From the NCBI GenBank assembly GCA_029298735.1, contig JANSLP010000064.1, positions 62,001 through 126,000 of the forward strand: DNA of 64,000 nucleotides. The letters run 5' to 3'. The notes under the pieces were generated by a model, which saw only the letters and a list, made by a program, of their open reading frames with translations, was not told the DNA's origin and did no database searches. Shown here piece after piece: positions 1 to 10,907 of this stretch. Each line of letters starts with the position of its first letter. The first letter of the stretch is position 1. Made by a program: the position numbers and the translations under genes. This DNA is from Ophiostoma sp. CBS 140.51. Taxonomy: Eukaryota; Ascomycota; Sordariomycetes; Ophiostomatales; Ophiostomataceae.

Positions 1-360
1 TTCGTTTTTGCGCCGGTAGCGAGGCAAACTACGGTCCAACTGCCGGTGGCCCAAGCTTGGCATCCATTACTCTCACATTCCTCGCCTTTGCTATGGCCAT
101 TGCGCCTGGCCCCGCCGGAACGGAACGTCGGAAGAAGGACCCCAAGCCGCGTCAGCATGACGTCGGACCACCGCAGCTCGATATGAATCGTCGCTTGGAG
201 CTGGGAAGGAAGGGAACAGAGAGGATAACATGGAACAACATATGGAACAAAATAGCTAACGTGCCATCTTCTTGCATAGCTCAGCGTTGATTGCTCTTCC
301 ACGACATTTCACCACGGCCGAGCTACTTTAAACGAGAAGACGAAATACACGGGCGCAAAG
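1..360. promoter_or_regulatory. Upstream region of the LC8 gene
   Basis: This is non-coding sequence between the window edge and the LC8 start codon. A CRE-like octamer TGACGTCG lies at about 158-165, one base from the palindromic consensus TGACGTCA. No convincing open frame was seen. Whether the octamer is used is unknown. Confidence 0.35.
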
Positions 361-1151
361 ATGTCTGCCGAACAACACGCCGCCGAGACCACCCAGCTTA
401 CGCGGGAGAAGCTGGAGGGTGAGTCGATATATATGGGAGAAATATACAGTCAGAAAGAAGGACACGAGATGCTAACAAAGTGTTGTCGTACAGCCCAGGT
501 CAAGTCCGCAGACATGGTATGATAAATATGACGAAACATCCGGCGGACAGGAACGCTCGAAACAGGACAACATACTAAGCTGAAACAGACAGATGAGATG
601 CAGACGGAGGCAATCGAAGTCGGTATGTTGACATGGGACGGACGGCACATCCATATCTGGGATCCACCTTGCTGACATATGTCGACTCAACAGCTCAGGA
701 GGCGATGGCCAAGTTCACCGTCGAGAAGGTAGGCCCGCGTTCCATGATCCATAATCACGAGAAACAGAAAGGCGACGACCGAGACGATAAGAATACACGA
801 AAAAAGACGACAACGGTGACAGGCAATGCTAACCAGATAACCAGGACATCGCCAAGCACATCAAGAAGACTGTACGTTTTGATTGGCCTTGAACTATATA
901 TATGTTGAAGACTCTACATGAGCATACTCGAGAAGGACAAGACTAACTCTGTGTTTAGTTTGATGACCGCAAGGGCCCGACCTGGCACTGCATTGTGGGC
1001 CGCAACTTTGGCAGTTTTGTGACGCACGGTACGTTGTTTATCTTTTGTGGAAACGATTTCCCCGACACAAAGCTAACTCCCTTCAGAAACAAAGCACTTT
1101 GTGTACTTCTACCTTGGCCACTGCGCGATACTTTTGTTCAAGACGCAGTAA
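361..1151 (+). CDS. DYN2: Dynein light chain LC8 (DYNLL/Dyn2 type), seven exons
   Basis: LC8 is a small dimeric hub protein of the dynein motor that also docks many other partners. I join seven exons: 361-418, 494-516, 589-622, 694-728, 845-871, 959-1028 and 1087-1151. They give 312 nt, or 103 residues. Every junction has GT..AG and the frame stays open. The spliced protein carries the family's hallmark segment [17 protein letters not shown], followed by [18 protein letters not shown], and the helix DIAKHIKK before it. The family is usually about 89 residues, so the first 15 or so residues ([15 protein letters not shown]) are an N-terminal extension. The start is the only ATG that feeds the first exon. 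Exons 2 to 5 are only 23-35 nt long, so automatic gene callers could easily miss the gene. It converges with ELL downstream. Identity is nearly certain from the C-terminal half. The exact first exon is slightly less secure. Confidence 0.92.
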
Positions 1152-2216
1152 ACGATGTACTCTCATCTACGACACGAGTAGCAAGGCCAAGGAGGAGACA
1201 CTCAAATGTACGACATTCAATGTACGGCATCTACGCTGGAGATGTGAGCGAGGGAAATCAAGCAGATGGGTTAACTAGGCGCCGGCATAGATTAGACTGT
1301 CTTGAGAAACGGCATCCTTCTCATCTTCCCACCCCATCCGGCCAAATCTTTTTTTATTGTTGTCGCGGCCTCTCTGTACTTTTGTTCCTACTTTTGGCTC
1401 TTTAAACATAATCATGAAGATACGAATCGAACATAGAAGCTACCATTTGCTTGCACAGTGATGAAAGACAAAATAACTCGTCAGCAAAAGACGGATATTT
1501 GGATAATCATAAAATGGTACTTTATTTTAGTTATCACCCCTTGGAAAATGTGGGTGTCTATTAATGGTATCAAACACAGAGACTCTTCTTCTCGTGCACT
1601 GGCCTCTCAAATACAGACAGACAAAAGCTTGGATTGCAAATGGAAAGAGTCTGTTGGGGGAAAAAAAGACAAAGAGATGGCAACAAATACATGAGACATC
1701 AATACCAAGGTGAGCTTTTGAAAAGTCTCTCTTGAACTGTAGATGAGACTGGGCAACAGGAAAAGGAAAAGAAACAAAGCCTGTCCTCGACCAAACACAA
1801 AAGACACCGCGTCCTCCTTCGTTCGAGGAATGAAAAGTGGAAGGAAAAGCAACAACAGTGGAGAAGCAATGCAAATGCGATAAAAACAATAGATCCTTTG
1901 TCTTTTTCGTTTCGGAAAATAAAATAAAAATCAAACGAAGAAACCGTGGATGCTGTGTATGATTGTTGTTGTTGTGCCGTTAGTCGCCCCCTGGCGCGCA
2001 ATTGTAAATGCAAACGTGAAATGTGAACATGTAAAATGAAAAAGATGAAAAACAAAGAAACCCCTTTTAACCGGTTGTTGAGCCGTTTTTCTTTCTTGGT
2101 ATCATGAGAAATGGATCTTGTCCATTATATGCAAATCTCCCCTTTTCTTTCTTTCAAAACCCCACTCCTTTTCGTTCTCTCGTTCGTCAACTGCTCTGCT
2201 TGTTGCGTCAGGGCGT
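1152..2216. other. Convergent 3' intergenic region between LC8 and ELL
   Basis: The two genes converge here, so this stretch should hold both 3' UTRs and terminators. It is relatively AT-rich, with several T-runs on the plus strand (about 1346-1352) and A-rich runs near 1920-1930 and 2035-2060. No conserved coding sequence or RNA gene was recognised. Confidence 0.5.
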
Positions 2217-4938
2217 TCAAGTACGCATCATGGCTTCGTTGTGAATGTCGCTCTTCATCTCCTGGAGGCGAGTATGCATCTTAAGCAGCTCGGCCACACG
2301 GTCCTTGGGCGCGTTACTACGGCCGGCAATGTCCCTATACAGAGCCTCGTACTTCTCGTAGTACACCTTGAACCGCAGAGCCTTTTCGACAAGGTCCTCG
2401 GGCAAGCCAAGCCGCTTCTTGTTTTTGGACGAGGCCTCGGCAGCCCTAAGGCTGTTGCGGTGATCGTCGACCATCTTGCGCTTCTTCGACGTGTTGGTAG
2501 TGCCAATGGGCGGCACGCTCTCTTCAGACGAGAGGTCAAGCTCGGAAGCGTTCGTAGGAGGCGATGACGCCAGCGGCGATGACTTGACCGGCGAGGTGTT
2601 CTTGGCCTTGTTCGATGTCGAGCTGTTGCCACCGTCTTTGTCTCTGTTGCCACCACTGCCGCTGCTGCTGCTTTCATTGGGACTAACATTGCGAGTCCGC
2701 GCTGCGGGCTGGGCTGACAAGCGGGGTTTGTCTCGTGCGTCACGAGCATCGCGAGCCTCACGGGCTTCACGAGCCTCGCGTGCATCACGAGCGTCACGAG
2801 CATCACGAGAATCCCGAGCCTCGCGTGCCTCACGCGCCTCACGTGCGTCCCGTGCGTCTCGCAAGGTTGAAGATGGCTTGGCTGCCGACTTAAGTGGCTT
2901 GATCCGCTTGCTAAGAGGCGTGCCAGAACTCGAGCTGCTGCTGCTATCATCATCATCGTAGTCTCGTGCACGCTTTCGCAATGGCGGCTTGGGCGGAAGC
3001 AAGGTCTTTTGTGTGGACTCCTTGACGGGCGAAGGCTTCGTTGTCTTGCGCACTGAAGAAGCTGCTGCAGAAGAAGCACGTTCCTTGGAGACCGGTAGTG
3101 TTGCGGAGGCGGCCTTGGCGGATGCAGCCTTGGCCGATCCAATGGGCGAAGGCTTGCTGCTGCTGCTGCCACCGGCAAGCTTCGGGTGGTGGTGAACCGT
3201 TGCGGAGAGCGGTGCAGATTCTGACTCCGAGTCCGACGTATCCGACTCAGACACAAACTCCTTGGATTTGAATTTGCCGAGGTTTTCGTTGGCCTTTGCG
3301 CGTGCTGCAGCCGACTTGGCGGGCGAGACCTTGGTCGACGTTGTTGCCGTGTTGGGCGATGTTGACCGTGCTGCTGGGGCCGAGGTGGGCGGGCTCTTCT
3401 TCTTGCTGGTCGAAAGCAGCCGCTTCTCCTGGGCCTCACGTGCTGACAACTTCTTCTTTGCTGCACCCGTGGTCGTATGCCGAGATGGTGAAAGGGTGAC
3501 CTCAGAATCGCCGCCCTCCTCGTCAGTGCGGTTGCTTCCACTGCCGTTGCCGCTCTCGCTGGAGTCGTGGTTGGCGTGTCCGGATTCGGCGCTCGAGTCG
3601 TCTGCTTTTGAAACGCGGATCTTGGGTGCCGAAGTACCCTTGGCGATTGAAACTTGAACCTTGCTCAGGATCCGGCCCTGGCCCCGTTCTTCCCGAGGAA
3701 GCAGGCGCTCCCATTCAGGCTCGGTCGTGGATAGACGCATCTTGTCAAATTGCCGGATAGCATTGTCAATGGCCTGCTGCCGCTCTTCGTCGCTGGCATA
3801 GTCGTGCCGCCATACATCTAACTCCTTCCAGAACTTCTTGCGGAGAATGTAGTTGTGTGTGTCTTCGTCGAGGTCGGCAACCTTGTCCAGTGCAGTCTTG
3901 AAGTCAGCCTCGGACGAGCCGGGGTACTTTTGCCATAGCATGTCGTATGACTGCTCCTTGAAGGCAAGCTCGTGGATGATTGGTGAACGAGCCTGCTTCG
4001 TCTTCTCGGCGACTTGCTGTGAGGCAGCATCGGTAGGGAGGAGGGACGGAGAGCCAGCATTGCTAATGGCTGGACTTGTGGGTAGTGGTGAGAGTGAGGA
4101 GCGGTTGAATGGGGAGCGTCGGTCGGAGAGTGCCTTCTGCAGGGATCCGGCAGTGCGTTTGGCAGTCGACTTGCCGTTTGGCGCAGGTGCGTTACCTTCA
4201 ATCACTCGTGTACTGTATGGTTGGTGAAATACAACACGGTTAGCTACATGACACTTTTGCGTTTCCGCGAAACATAACGAATTATGGATGGCGGAAAAGG
4301 GTAAAGAAAGTCACGCTCGAGGAGCAGGGAACGAGGGCACAATGCATACGATTTTTCGTGTTTTTCCGCTTCTCTTTGTGCCATAGAATCGCGGAGGAGG
4401 GCAATGTCCGAGTCCAGAGCATCGTAGGACTCTTGATCGGCATCTTCTGGCTCGGGCGACGAGCCCATCTCATAGTAGTCGTCGTCCTCGTCCTCAGACG
4501 AGCTATTCCGGTAGTGTGCCCATGGGTTGCCGAGCTCTGGCTTGCGGAATAGGGACATGGCCAGCTGGGGGAGGCGTTCGGCTTTGGCGGTTGTGTCGGC
4601 GGACTCGAGGAAGAGTTCGATATCGTCGGTCTCGTCTTCGAATGTCGGCTCGATGTGGTAGCTAGAGTTGCCGTAGATGAAGGTCTACAATTGTTAAGAA
4701 AGTTAGGAAATGCTAGAGACCGGAGGAAGAAACGCATCTGTGAGAAGAAAGGACAGAGGCATACCGGCTTGTTGCCGAGGGACAGGCGGATCTCATTGCC
4801 CTGATTGACCGACTCAATCATGCCGTCAATCACATCGTCGCTCAGGTCCAGGATGAAGGACTGAGTAGGCAAATGATCATAAGTGCCTGTGAAGTCCTCC
4901 TCCAGCTGGAGGCCGGTACGGGGGACGTGGAAAGACAT
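2217..4938 (-). CDS. ell1: RNA polymerase II transcription elongation factor ELL
   Basis: ELL factors suppress pausing by RNA polymerase II as part of super/little elongation complexes. Three exons (4938-4765, 4684-4350, 4212-2217) join to 2505 nt, or 834 residues. The N-terminus (residues 1 to about 110) holds the ELL-type fold with FILDLSDDVIDGMIES and, across the first splice, TFIYGNSSYHIEP. Residues about 245-340 (HELAFKEQSYDMLWQKYPG and following) form a conserved helical block. The last 60 or so residues are a charged helical segment resembling the occludin/ELL C-terminal domain. The middle is disordered and rich in Ser, Lys and Pro, with an Arg-Asp-Ala/Arg-Glu-Ala repeat near residues 618-666. 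The start is the first ATG in the frame; the open frame continues upstream without another ATG. The gene faces LC8 at its 3' end and a 10-kb gene-free stretch at its 5' end. The family call is good. The exact complex is inferred. Confidence 0.82.
2725..2871 (-). repeat. RDA/REA coding repeat inside ELL
   Basis: About 16 consecutive tripeptides of the form R-D/E-A/S are encoded by near-identical 9-nt units (sense GAGGCTCGT-like). They lie in the disordered linker of ELL. Units differ mostly at third positions and at D/E exchanges, so this is an expanded minisatellite that has begun to diverge. Alternating Arg and acidic residues are typical of RD/RE-type low-complexity segments in nuclear RNA-processing proteins. 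Confidence 0.85.
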
Positions 4939-4944
4939 CCCGGC

Positions 4945-5620
4945 TACCGACCAGCAACCAGAGAGGTGGAAGCTGTGGAATCTATGATTGCTGTGTTCCG
5001 AATTGTCGTTGTGTATCTGTATCGATCGTTCTTGTCGATGGTGTGCCAAGTAAGCGGAATGGCGAGACGGAACGCGAGAGGAGAGAAAGGTTGTGTCGCT
5101 CTCGATTTCGGGCGTACAGATGAGGAGAGGCCACTGGAAAGAGAGGAAGAGAAAAGGACCGAGACAGGAGGAGAAATCGGAAGATGAGAAAGAGAAGGAC
5201 GATAGCTTGTTCGGAGTCGAGAAAATGGCTCGGGAGGAAGAAAAGCGTCGATCGAGAGGAGCAATAGAAGTCGAGTTCGTTATTGGGAAAGGTGGAGAAT
5301 AGGATAGAGGCCGTTATTGCATGGTCGTAGGAAGAAAAGGAGAGGAGTCTGTCGAAAGAGACTGTTGGCTTCGAAAGTGAGGAAGAAAGTGAGGAGGAAG
5401 TGAGGACCAAGCGAGAGAAGGCGGATTAGGCGGAGAAACAGGCACAGGAATGGCGGAGGTGAAAGAAACGGGTCGAGGGTATAGAGAAACGCTGAAAGAG
5501 AGCCCGTGAGAGGTATCGAGAAACAAAGGCAACGAGAGAATGATAACAAAAGACGTGAGAAAGGTAGAGAGTAGAGAGAGAGGCAGCGGAGGAAGTCGTG
5601 ATGAAGAAAGCCGGGCGATT
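4945..5620 (-). promoter_or_regulatory. Pyrimidine-rich leader/promoter of ELL
   Basis: On the minus (sense) strand this stretch is dominated by C and T, with runs such as TTTCTCTTTCTC. It ends just before the ELL start codon. CT-rich tracts just upstream of start codons are common in filamentous-fungal core promoters and 5' leaders. The transcription start itself cannot be placed from sequence. Confidence 0.45.
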
Positions 5621-5712
5621 GTCGAAAGGGCTCCTCGGGTGAGACGCTGTTGGCTCGGTCGCTACTGCGCTTGTCGGTACAATGCTCTTTCCCTCCTAGC
5701 TTCAGTTAGGGC

Positions 5713-5755
5713 GTTAGATTGTTAGATTGTTAGGTTGTTGGGTTGTTGTTGGGTT
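5713..5755 (+). repeat. Degenerate GTTAGATT/GTTGGGTT 8-mer repeat
   Basis: Five units follow one another: gttagatt, gttagatt, gttaggtt, gttgggtt, then gttgttgggtt. The tract is G/T-rich with short G-runs on one strand. It is not the canonical fungal telomere repeat TTAGGG, although individual units are one or two bases from it. Confidence 0.7.
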
Positions 5756-6092
5756 GGCACTTTCCCCTTTTTCCCGGCACCTTCTTCGCAATGGTCTGCA
5801 GAAGAAGCACTAGAAATTGCAAGTGCAAAAAAAAGGGAAAGAGAGAAGAAGAGGCCTTTCCCAAACTTTGCTTCGGAGTTTTGTCCCAGGGAAGGAACGA
5901 TGCTGTGGTTAAGGTGAGGAGGGGAAAAGAGTACGAAATAGAATGATGTCGAAACGGCCCAGGGAAAGCAAGATTAGCAAGCCATGGGGTGGCAGGCAGC
6001 CCAAAAGCCAGGCGAGTAAAGCGTGAGCACAAAACGATACGAGTGATCCTAGGCGACATGCCGGGACGGAGAGGAAAAGGATGGGGAGGCAC

Positions 6093-6165
6093 AACAAAGC
6101 AGACACACACCACACAGCACACACCACCCACGCAACAGCACGCAGCACGCACACCACCGCACAAG
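6093..6165 (+). repeat. CA-rich imperfect simple repeat
   Basis: An imperfect run of cac/cacg/cagcac words (acacacaccacacagcac and following) extends for about 70 bases. It shows no longer period and no coding signal. Confidence 0.6.
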
Positions 6166-9100
6166 GTGCAGAGGTACATGGCAGAGAACGAAGACAGCGC
6201 GCTAGTCCAAGTCGAGCGACCCACTTCTGTCTTTCTCGGTACAGAAAGTGGAGGGAAAGGACGATGGGCGGATGGGAAGAGGGAAGAAGCGCAGCAGGGG
6301 CAGGCACGCGCGGGATGGGCTCGATGGGGTCTCTGGGCAAGGTCGCCTCTGAGGAGGCCCAGGTCCAGTGCTTCCGTTCATTGAGGCCCCATTCGGGTAG
6401 AGGACGGTACTTGTGCCATCTATCCTCAGGTTAGTTACAATTCCTCGCTGGACTGCAGACTCTGCGAGCGCTATTGGCCTGGGTCGTTGGGTGCGGGCTC
6501 GCGTGCGTTGGCGTGGCCTGCAGCGGGCTGGTGGGTGCACAGCGTCCGCTACAGGAAGGGGGTGTGCTACAAAGTGTGCCACAGTCCACTGTAAAACCAG
6601 TGCTCGTACGAGGGACTTCCAGTGGTTCCTTCCTAACATGGAGCGAGTCCATTCGTTGTGTGCTCCTGCCCTCGCTGTAGAAGGTGCTGGAGGAAGGGCG
6701 AAGAAGGCGCCCGCGGCATGGCCAGCGAATAGCAAGGCCCCTAAGGCGAGACAGCCAGACTGGAGGAGGGAGGGACAAAGGCAACTTTTGGACAGCTGCG
6801 GTACGTTGCACTTACCGCATTCGTGCGTTGCCGGGGAGGACCCAGGCTGGAGAGGGCTTAGCGGGCGTTGCAACAGGGCGCTATTGAAAGGCCGGAGGAA
6901 CTATTTCGACGGGAAGGGGGGTGGGGGGGAGGAAGGAAGGAAAAAGAGCAAATGAGAGAGACAGAAGGTACGATGGGCAAGCCCTTCTAGGCGAGGGACC
7001 CTCCATAAATTGAGTAGGAATTGGTGCTTCTTTTTGCTGCAACATGTGCATGCACTTGCAATAAGGAATTGAGGCCATAATATCCAATATCAACAATGTA
7101 TCGCGAGACAATGTCCAGGTGCCATACGTAACTGCAATTTATTCAATGGCAAAAGAAAGAGGACCTGCAAAGTGCGTCGTAGAAGGGAAAGGTACGTACC
7201 TGCCCAGAGTGGTCAGAGAGAAGCACAGGCGGGCTATTTGGTTGGCCAGACCGGGGTCACGCCCCGTTAGACAGCCGGCGGGCCGGGTGGAGCACGTGTA
7301 GAGTACCTGACGGGCCCCATAAGGTACTTGCAAAATAGCAGGCGGTCAGGCGACAGTCAAGGTACCAATAGGCTCAGCCTGTGACAGGTACATGGGGCGA
7401 GCGGCACCAGCGCACCTGTCTCTCAGTGCCTCGTTCCTGCGGACAGCAATCCGTAGGAATACGGGTCAAGGCCATGAGCGTCATCGGGTCAAGAAAAAAG
7501 GTGAGGGAAAGAGGGGAGCAAATCGGACGACAGTTCTCGGCATAAAAATGAAGGGAAATGAGGGGAAGAAGCGGTCGAGAGAAAGAAGGTGAAGAAAGGT
7601 CAGCAGGCACGCGGGCAAGGAAAAGGACAAGGATAAGGGACGAGGAAGAGCATGTCAGAGAGAGAGAGACAGTGAATGGGAAAAGAGGGGAGACCAGAGA
7701 TATCGCACGGGATGGGAAGCTGGCTCCGATGAGAGGGCAGGACACCGACAACGAAAAGAGCCATGATGAGGGAAGGCTAGCAGTTCAAAGTATGGAGGGA
7801 ACATGGGGAAGCGGGCGGCCAACGGCCAAAGGCCCGACAAAGGAACTTGTCCGCCAAATAGGCCGAAAAGAGAAGAGCAGAGGACCGAAAAAGGGTCGAA
7901 ATAACAGAGAGCAAAGCGGCCAATGGCGACTCACGGCCATCCGAAGCCACATGACTTGCAGGAGCTTCCTGCCTCTTTCTTTCTTTCGCTGTGACGAATT
8001 CTTACTTTATGTTTCCCCTCCTTCGCCTGTCTGTCATTGTGGTCATGCTCTTCTTCCTGTTGCGGCCATTTGTGGCGCTTTGGGGTTTCTAGAGGACACT
8101 TAGATTAAGTTGAGTATTGCTGCTGAAGAAAAGGCGGAAGGATAAAAAAAGAAAAGAAAAGGCATTTGGTCACGAGGGAACAGCCGTCGACTATTAGTGC
8201 TCTGCATACATGCTGAGTGGTCCATATGGGTACGGCGTGCTCCGTCTGTCACAGTCAGTCCTGAGTAGATCCACGGATTGGGCGGCAGCAGGGGCCAGAG
8301 TCAGAGAGTCATTGTGAATTATGACTGCAGGAAACGGCAGCCAGAAACCAGCAAAAACTAGAGAATAGGTAAAAAGAAGCAAAGTGAGGCGTCGCCTGCT
8401 GTCTTGGTGGACATGCCTTGTCTCCCGATCAGGATGCCTACATGCAAAAACCTGTGCTGTGAGTTTTGCGGCTTGGCCAGGTTTGCGCACCCGATTTGAG
8501 GTCTTTGCATGCAAAAGCACGATACACAGGAGCACGAAAGCTTTGTTGTCCATTGTCTCGTCTGTTGTGCGTGCTACATGTACGAGTACAATATGTATAT
8601 CCTCGCAGGTCTATATGTATATGCTTATATATCGGTGTCGACCCTCCTTGGCTGGTTCTAGCCTTGTTGTTGTGCACGGCTGTCACGGAGCGATTTGCTT
8701 CTTATTTTCTGACCTTGGGTCCATCCTGTTTTCAAACCCGCACGTGGGAAAAGACAGGGTCGTTGACGACAACAAGGCAATACCCGCGGACGGCCTGATG
8801 ACAAAACCAGGCAAAAGGGCAGAAAAGGGCAGGAATTGCAGGGAATAAAAGAGCAAAAGGGAGCGAAGGAAGCGAACTAGTACGTGCGCTGTTTGAAAGA
8901 AACAAAATAGACGCAAGAAATAGTACCCAAAATACAAGCAAGATGGAGTAACAAGAAGAACAGACGGAGGGAACAGGGAATAGGAAGGGAACGACAGAAA
9001 GAGCGAAAAGACTCCAGAAAAAGCGCTTCGGGCAAAAAAGACTCATCCTCGCTAGACTTTCAGACCTCCCGTCCAGCGTCGAACGAGCAGTCACAATTGG

Positions 9101-10862
9101 AGCTTGTGGGTGTGCAGTAGACCCGTTGATCGTTCCGCAGGGGTGGCGGGTACGGGTGGGCTGGCGTGGGGACGGAGAGAGGGAGAAGAAGAAGAAAAAC
9201 AGAACAGAAGACGATGAGTTCAAAAGAGGCAGGAGAATGGTCAGCAGTGGTCATCCCACGTTCGGTCCACTTGCCTCGTCAGTTTCTCGATTGCGCAGAG
9301 CGTGCTTGTGCTCTCTCTGTGTGAACTTGTATATGCATATGTTGAAGTTTAACCGTTGCTATTTTGTCCTCACGCAAGGGTCTCTTGTTTCTTTGTTTCT
9401 TTTCGGGGTCTCTTTTTCTCTTCGGCCGTTTCTCAACGGCGTCGCGTCGTGACGTCCACACCACACACTGCAGCACACGTCGTATCTGACTTTTTGCAAT
9501 GTTGCTGGACGAGTTGCACCAGGGACAATACTCCCGCCCTACGGCGGTGCTCTCGGGTCAATCACTTGGCTGCTTGGCTCCAGCCATACTTGTCTCCAAG
9601 TACATGTACATATCTACATGGTCCCATGTCTCTTTGAGTGTGTGCATCCCTCGGAACAGACCGCACAGAAACGGAAGAAACTACTGCGAGAGGAGGAGTA
9701 ATCCGCAAGAGTGGGTTGCATGGTCCTATCCGACCTGCATACGGAGGAAAAGTGAGAGAAAAGATGAAAAAGACCCCAAGATTGAGGAGAGAAATCCAAA
9801 AGAAGAGAAAATACAATCAAGCCCATGGCAACCCAAAAAAAAAAAATGAGAAACCTGAGAAGAGGATGGAAACAAAATACTGTGCCACGATCTCGTTGCG
9901 TGGTTTATCTGGTGCAGTCAGGCACACATGCAAGTCCAGGTAAGATATCCAACTAGTGTTGATGAGACTGAGATTGAGCTGGAAGGATGACTGCCCGGCA
10001 TCAAGATTATGTGTGTACTGTGTACTCGTTAGAAAAAGGCACAAGAAACAAAACATCCGGCCAGGCTCCTGTGGTTTTGCCAGACCAACCAACACCAGCC
10101 AGCACAGCCATCTAGAATTTGTTTCAAAGGTGCAAAACTAGAAAGGCATACTGCAAAAGGCATACTAAACGAAAAGGAGTACAAAAAATGAGGCATGATA
10201 CATCAAAGGCACCTCTGCACATGGCCTGGACAGCCCCATGATATAGGCAATAGGGCCAGTAGCCTCCCGGTTTCGTTGACAGTGGTAGGCCTTACAACTC
10301 CGTATTACCGCCCCCCATCATATGATGCAGTTGTTCGGTGAGATGACGCACTCAACAAAGTATCAGACTCTCTACGTCGTAAGTACTCTGTATTGCGGCC
10401 CAGTTGCCTGTATTGGGGTCCTTTGTAGTTGGGAAGGAGCAACAGACGACTGGTGATCAGAAAAGGCAGGAGGCGGCCTGGACCTGGACTGGACTGGACG
10501 TCTGGGGCAAGTACGCCTGGGACGCCCGTTGCCCCCCAAAAAAGGCAACAGGGTGATTTGCATGAGACGATCACAGCTGAAACATTGGCAATACAGCCGC
10601 ACCTGCTTTTCGGGACCGTATTCCAGGGCTCCGTCCCAAGGAAAAGAGAGCCTTCAGGAATGACAGGATGGAGTGACTACTTCGTACGAAGAAGAGGTGA
10701 ATGTACGGAGTACACAGTGCTGTGTAGATGAAAGGCGTCAAACACTGGCTCCTTCCTGCCTCCATCTGAAGAGTTAGGGGAAATTGGCAGAAAAGGGAGG
10801 AGCGACGGATGCTGCAGAAAGGGAGGCAGAGACAAGCGAGACAGACGCGGCGGGCAGCGGTA

Positions 10863-10907
10863 GATTGACACGATTGACACGATTGACACGATTGACACGA
10901 TTGACAC
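10863..10907 (+). repeat. 9-bp tandem repeat GATTGACAC x5
   Basis: There are five exact copies of gattgacac, followed by a degenerate sixth (gattcacga). The array lies in the gene-free region, with no open frame that looks selected. On the minus strand the unit reads GTGTCAATC. Confidence 0.95.

Noticed and set aside
2476..2961. 161-codon plus-strand open frame with a repeated SRA peptide
   Set aside because: It is antisense to the ELL repeat. The sense frame fits a conserved protein, so this is a shadow.
5713..5755. Interstitial telomere
   Set aside because: No unit matches TTAGGG, and the flanks are ordinary unique sequence.
6202..6873. 223-codon minus-strand open frame in the desert
   Set aside because: The translation is Pro/Ala/Ser low complexity with no family likeness. 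It overlaps open frames on other strands, and GC-rich sequence makes such frames by chance.
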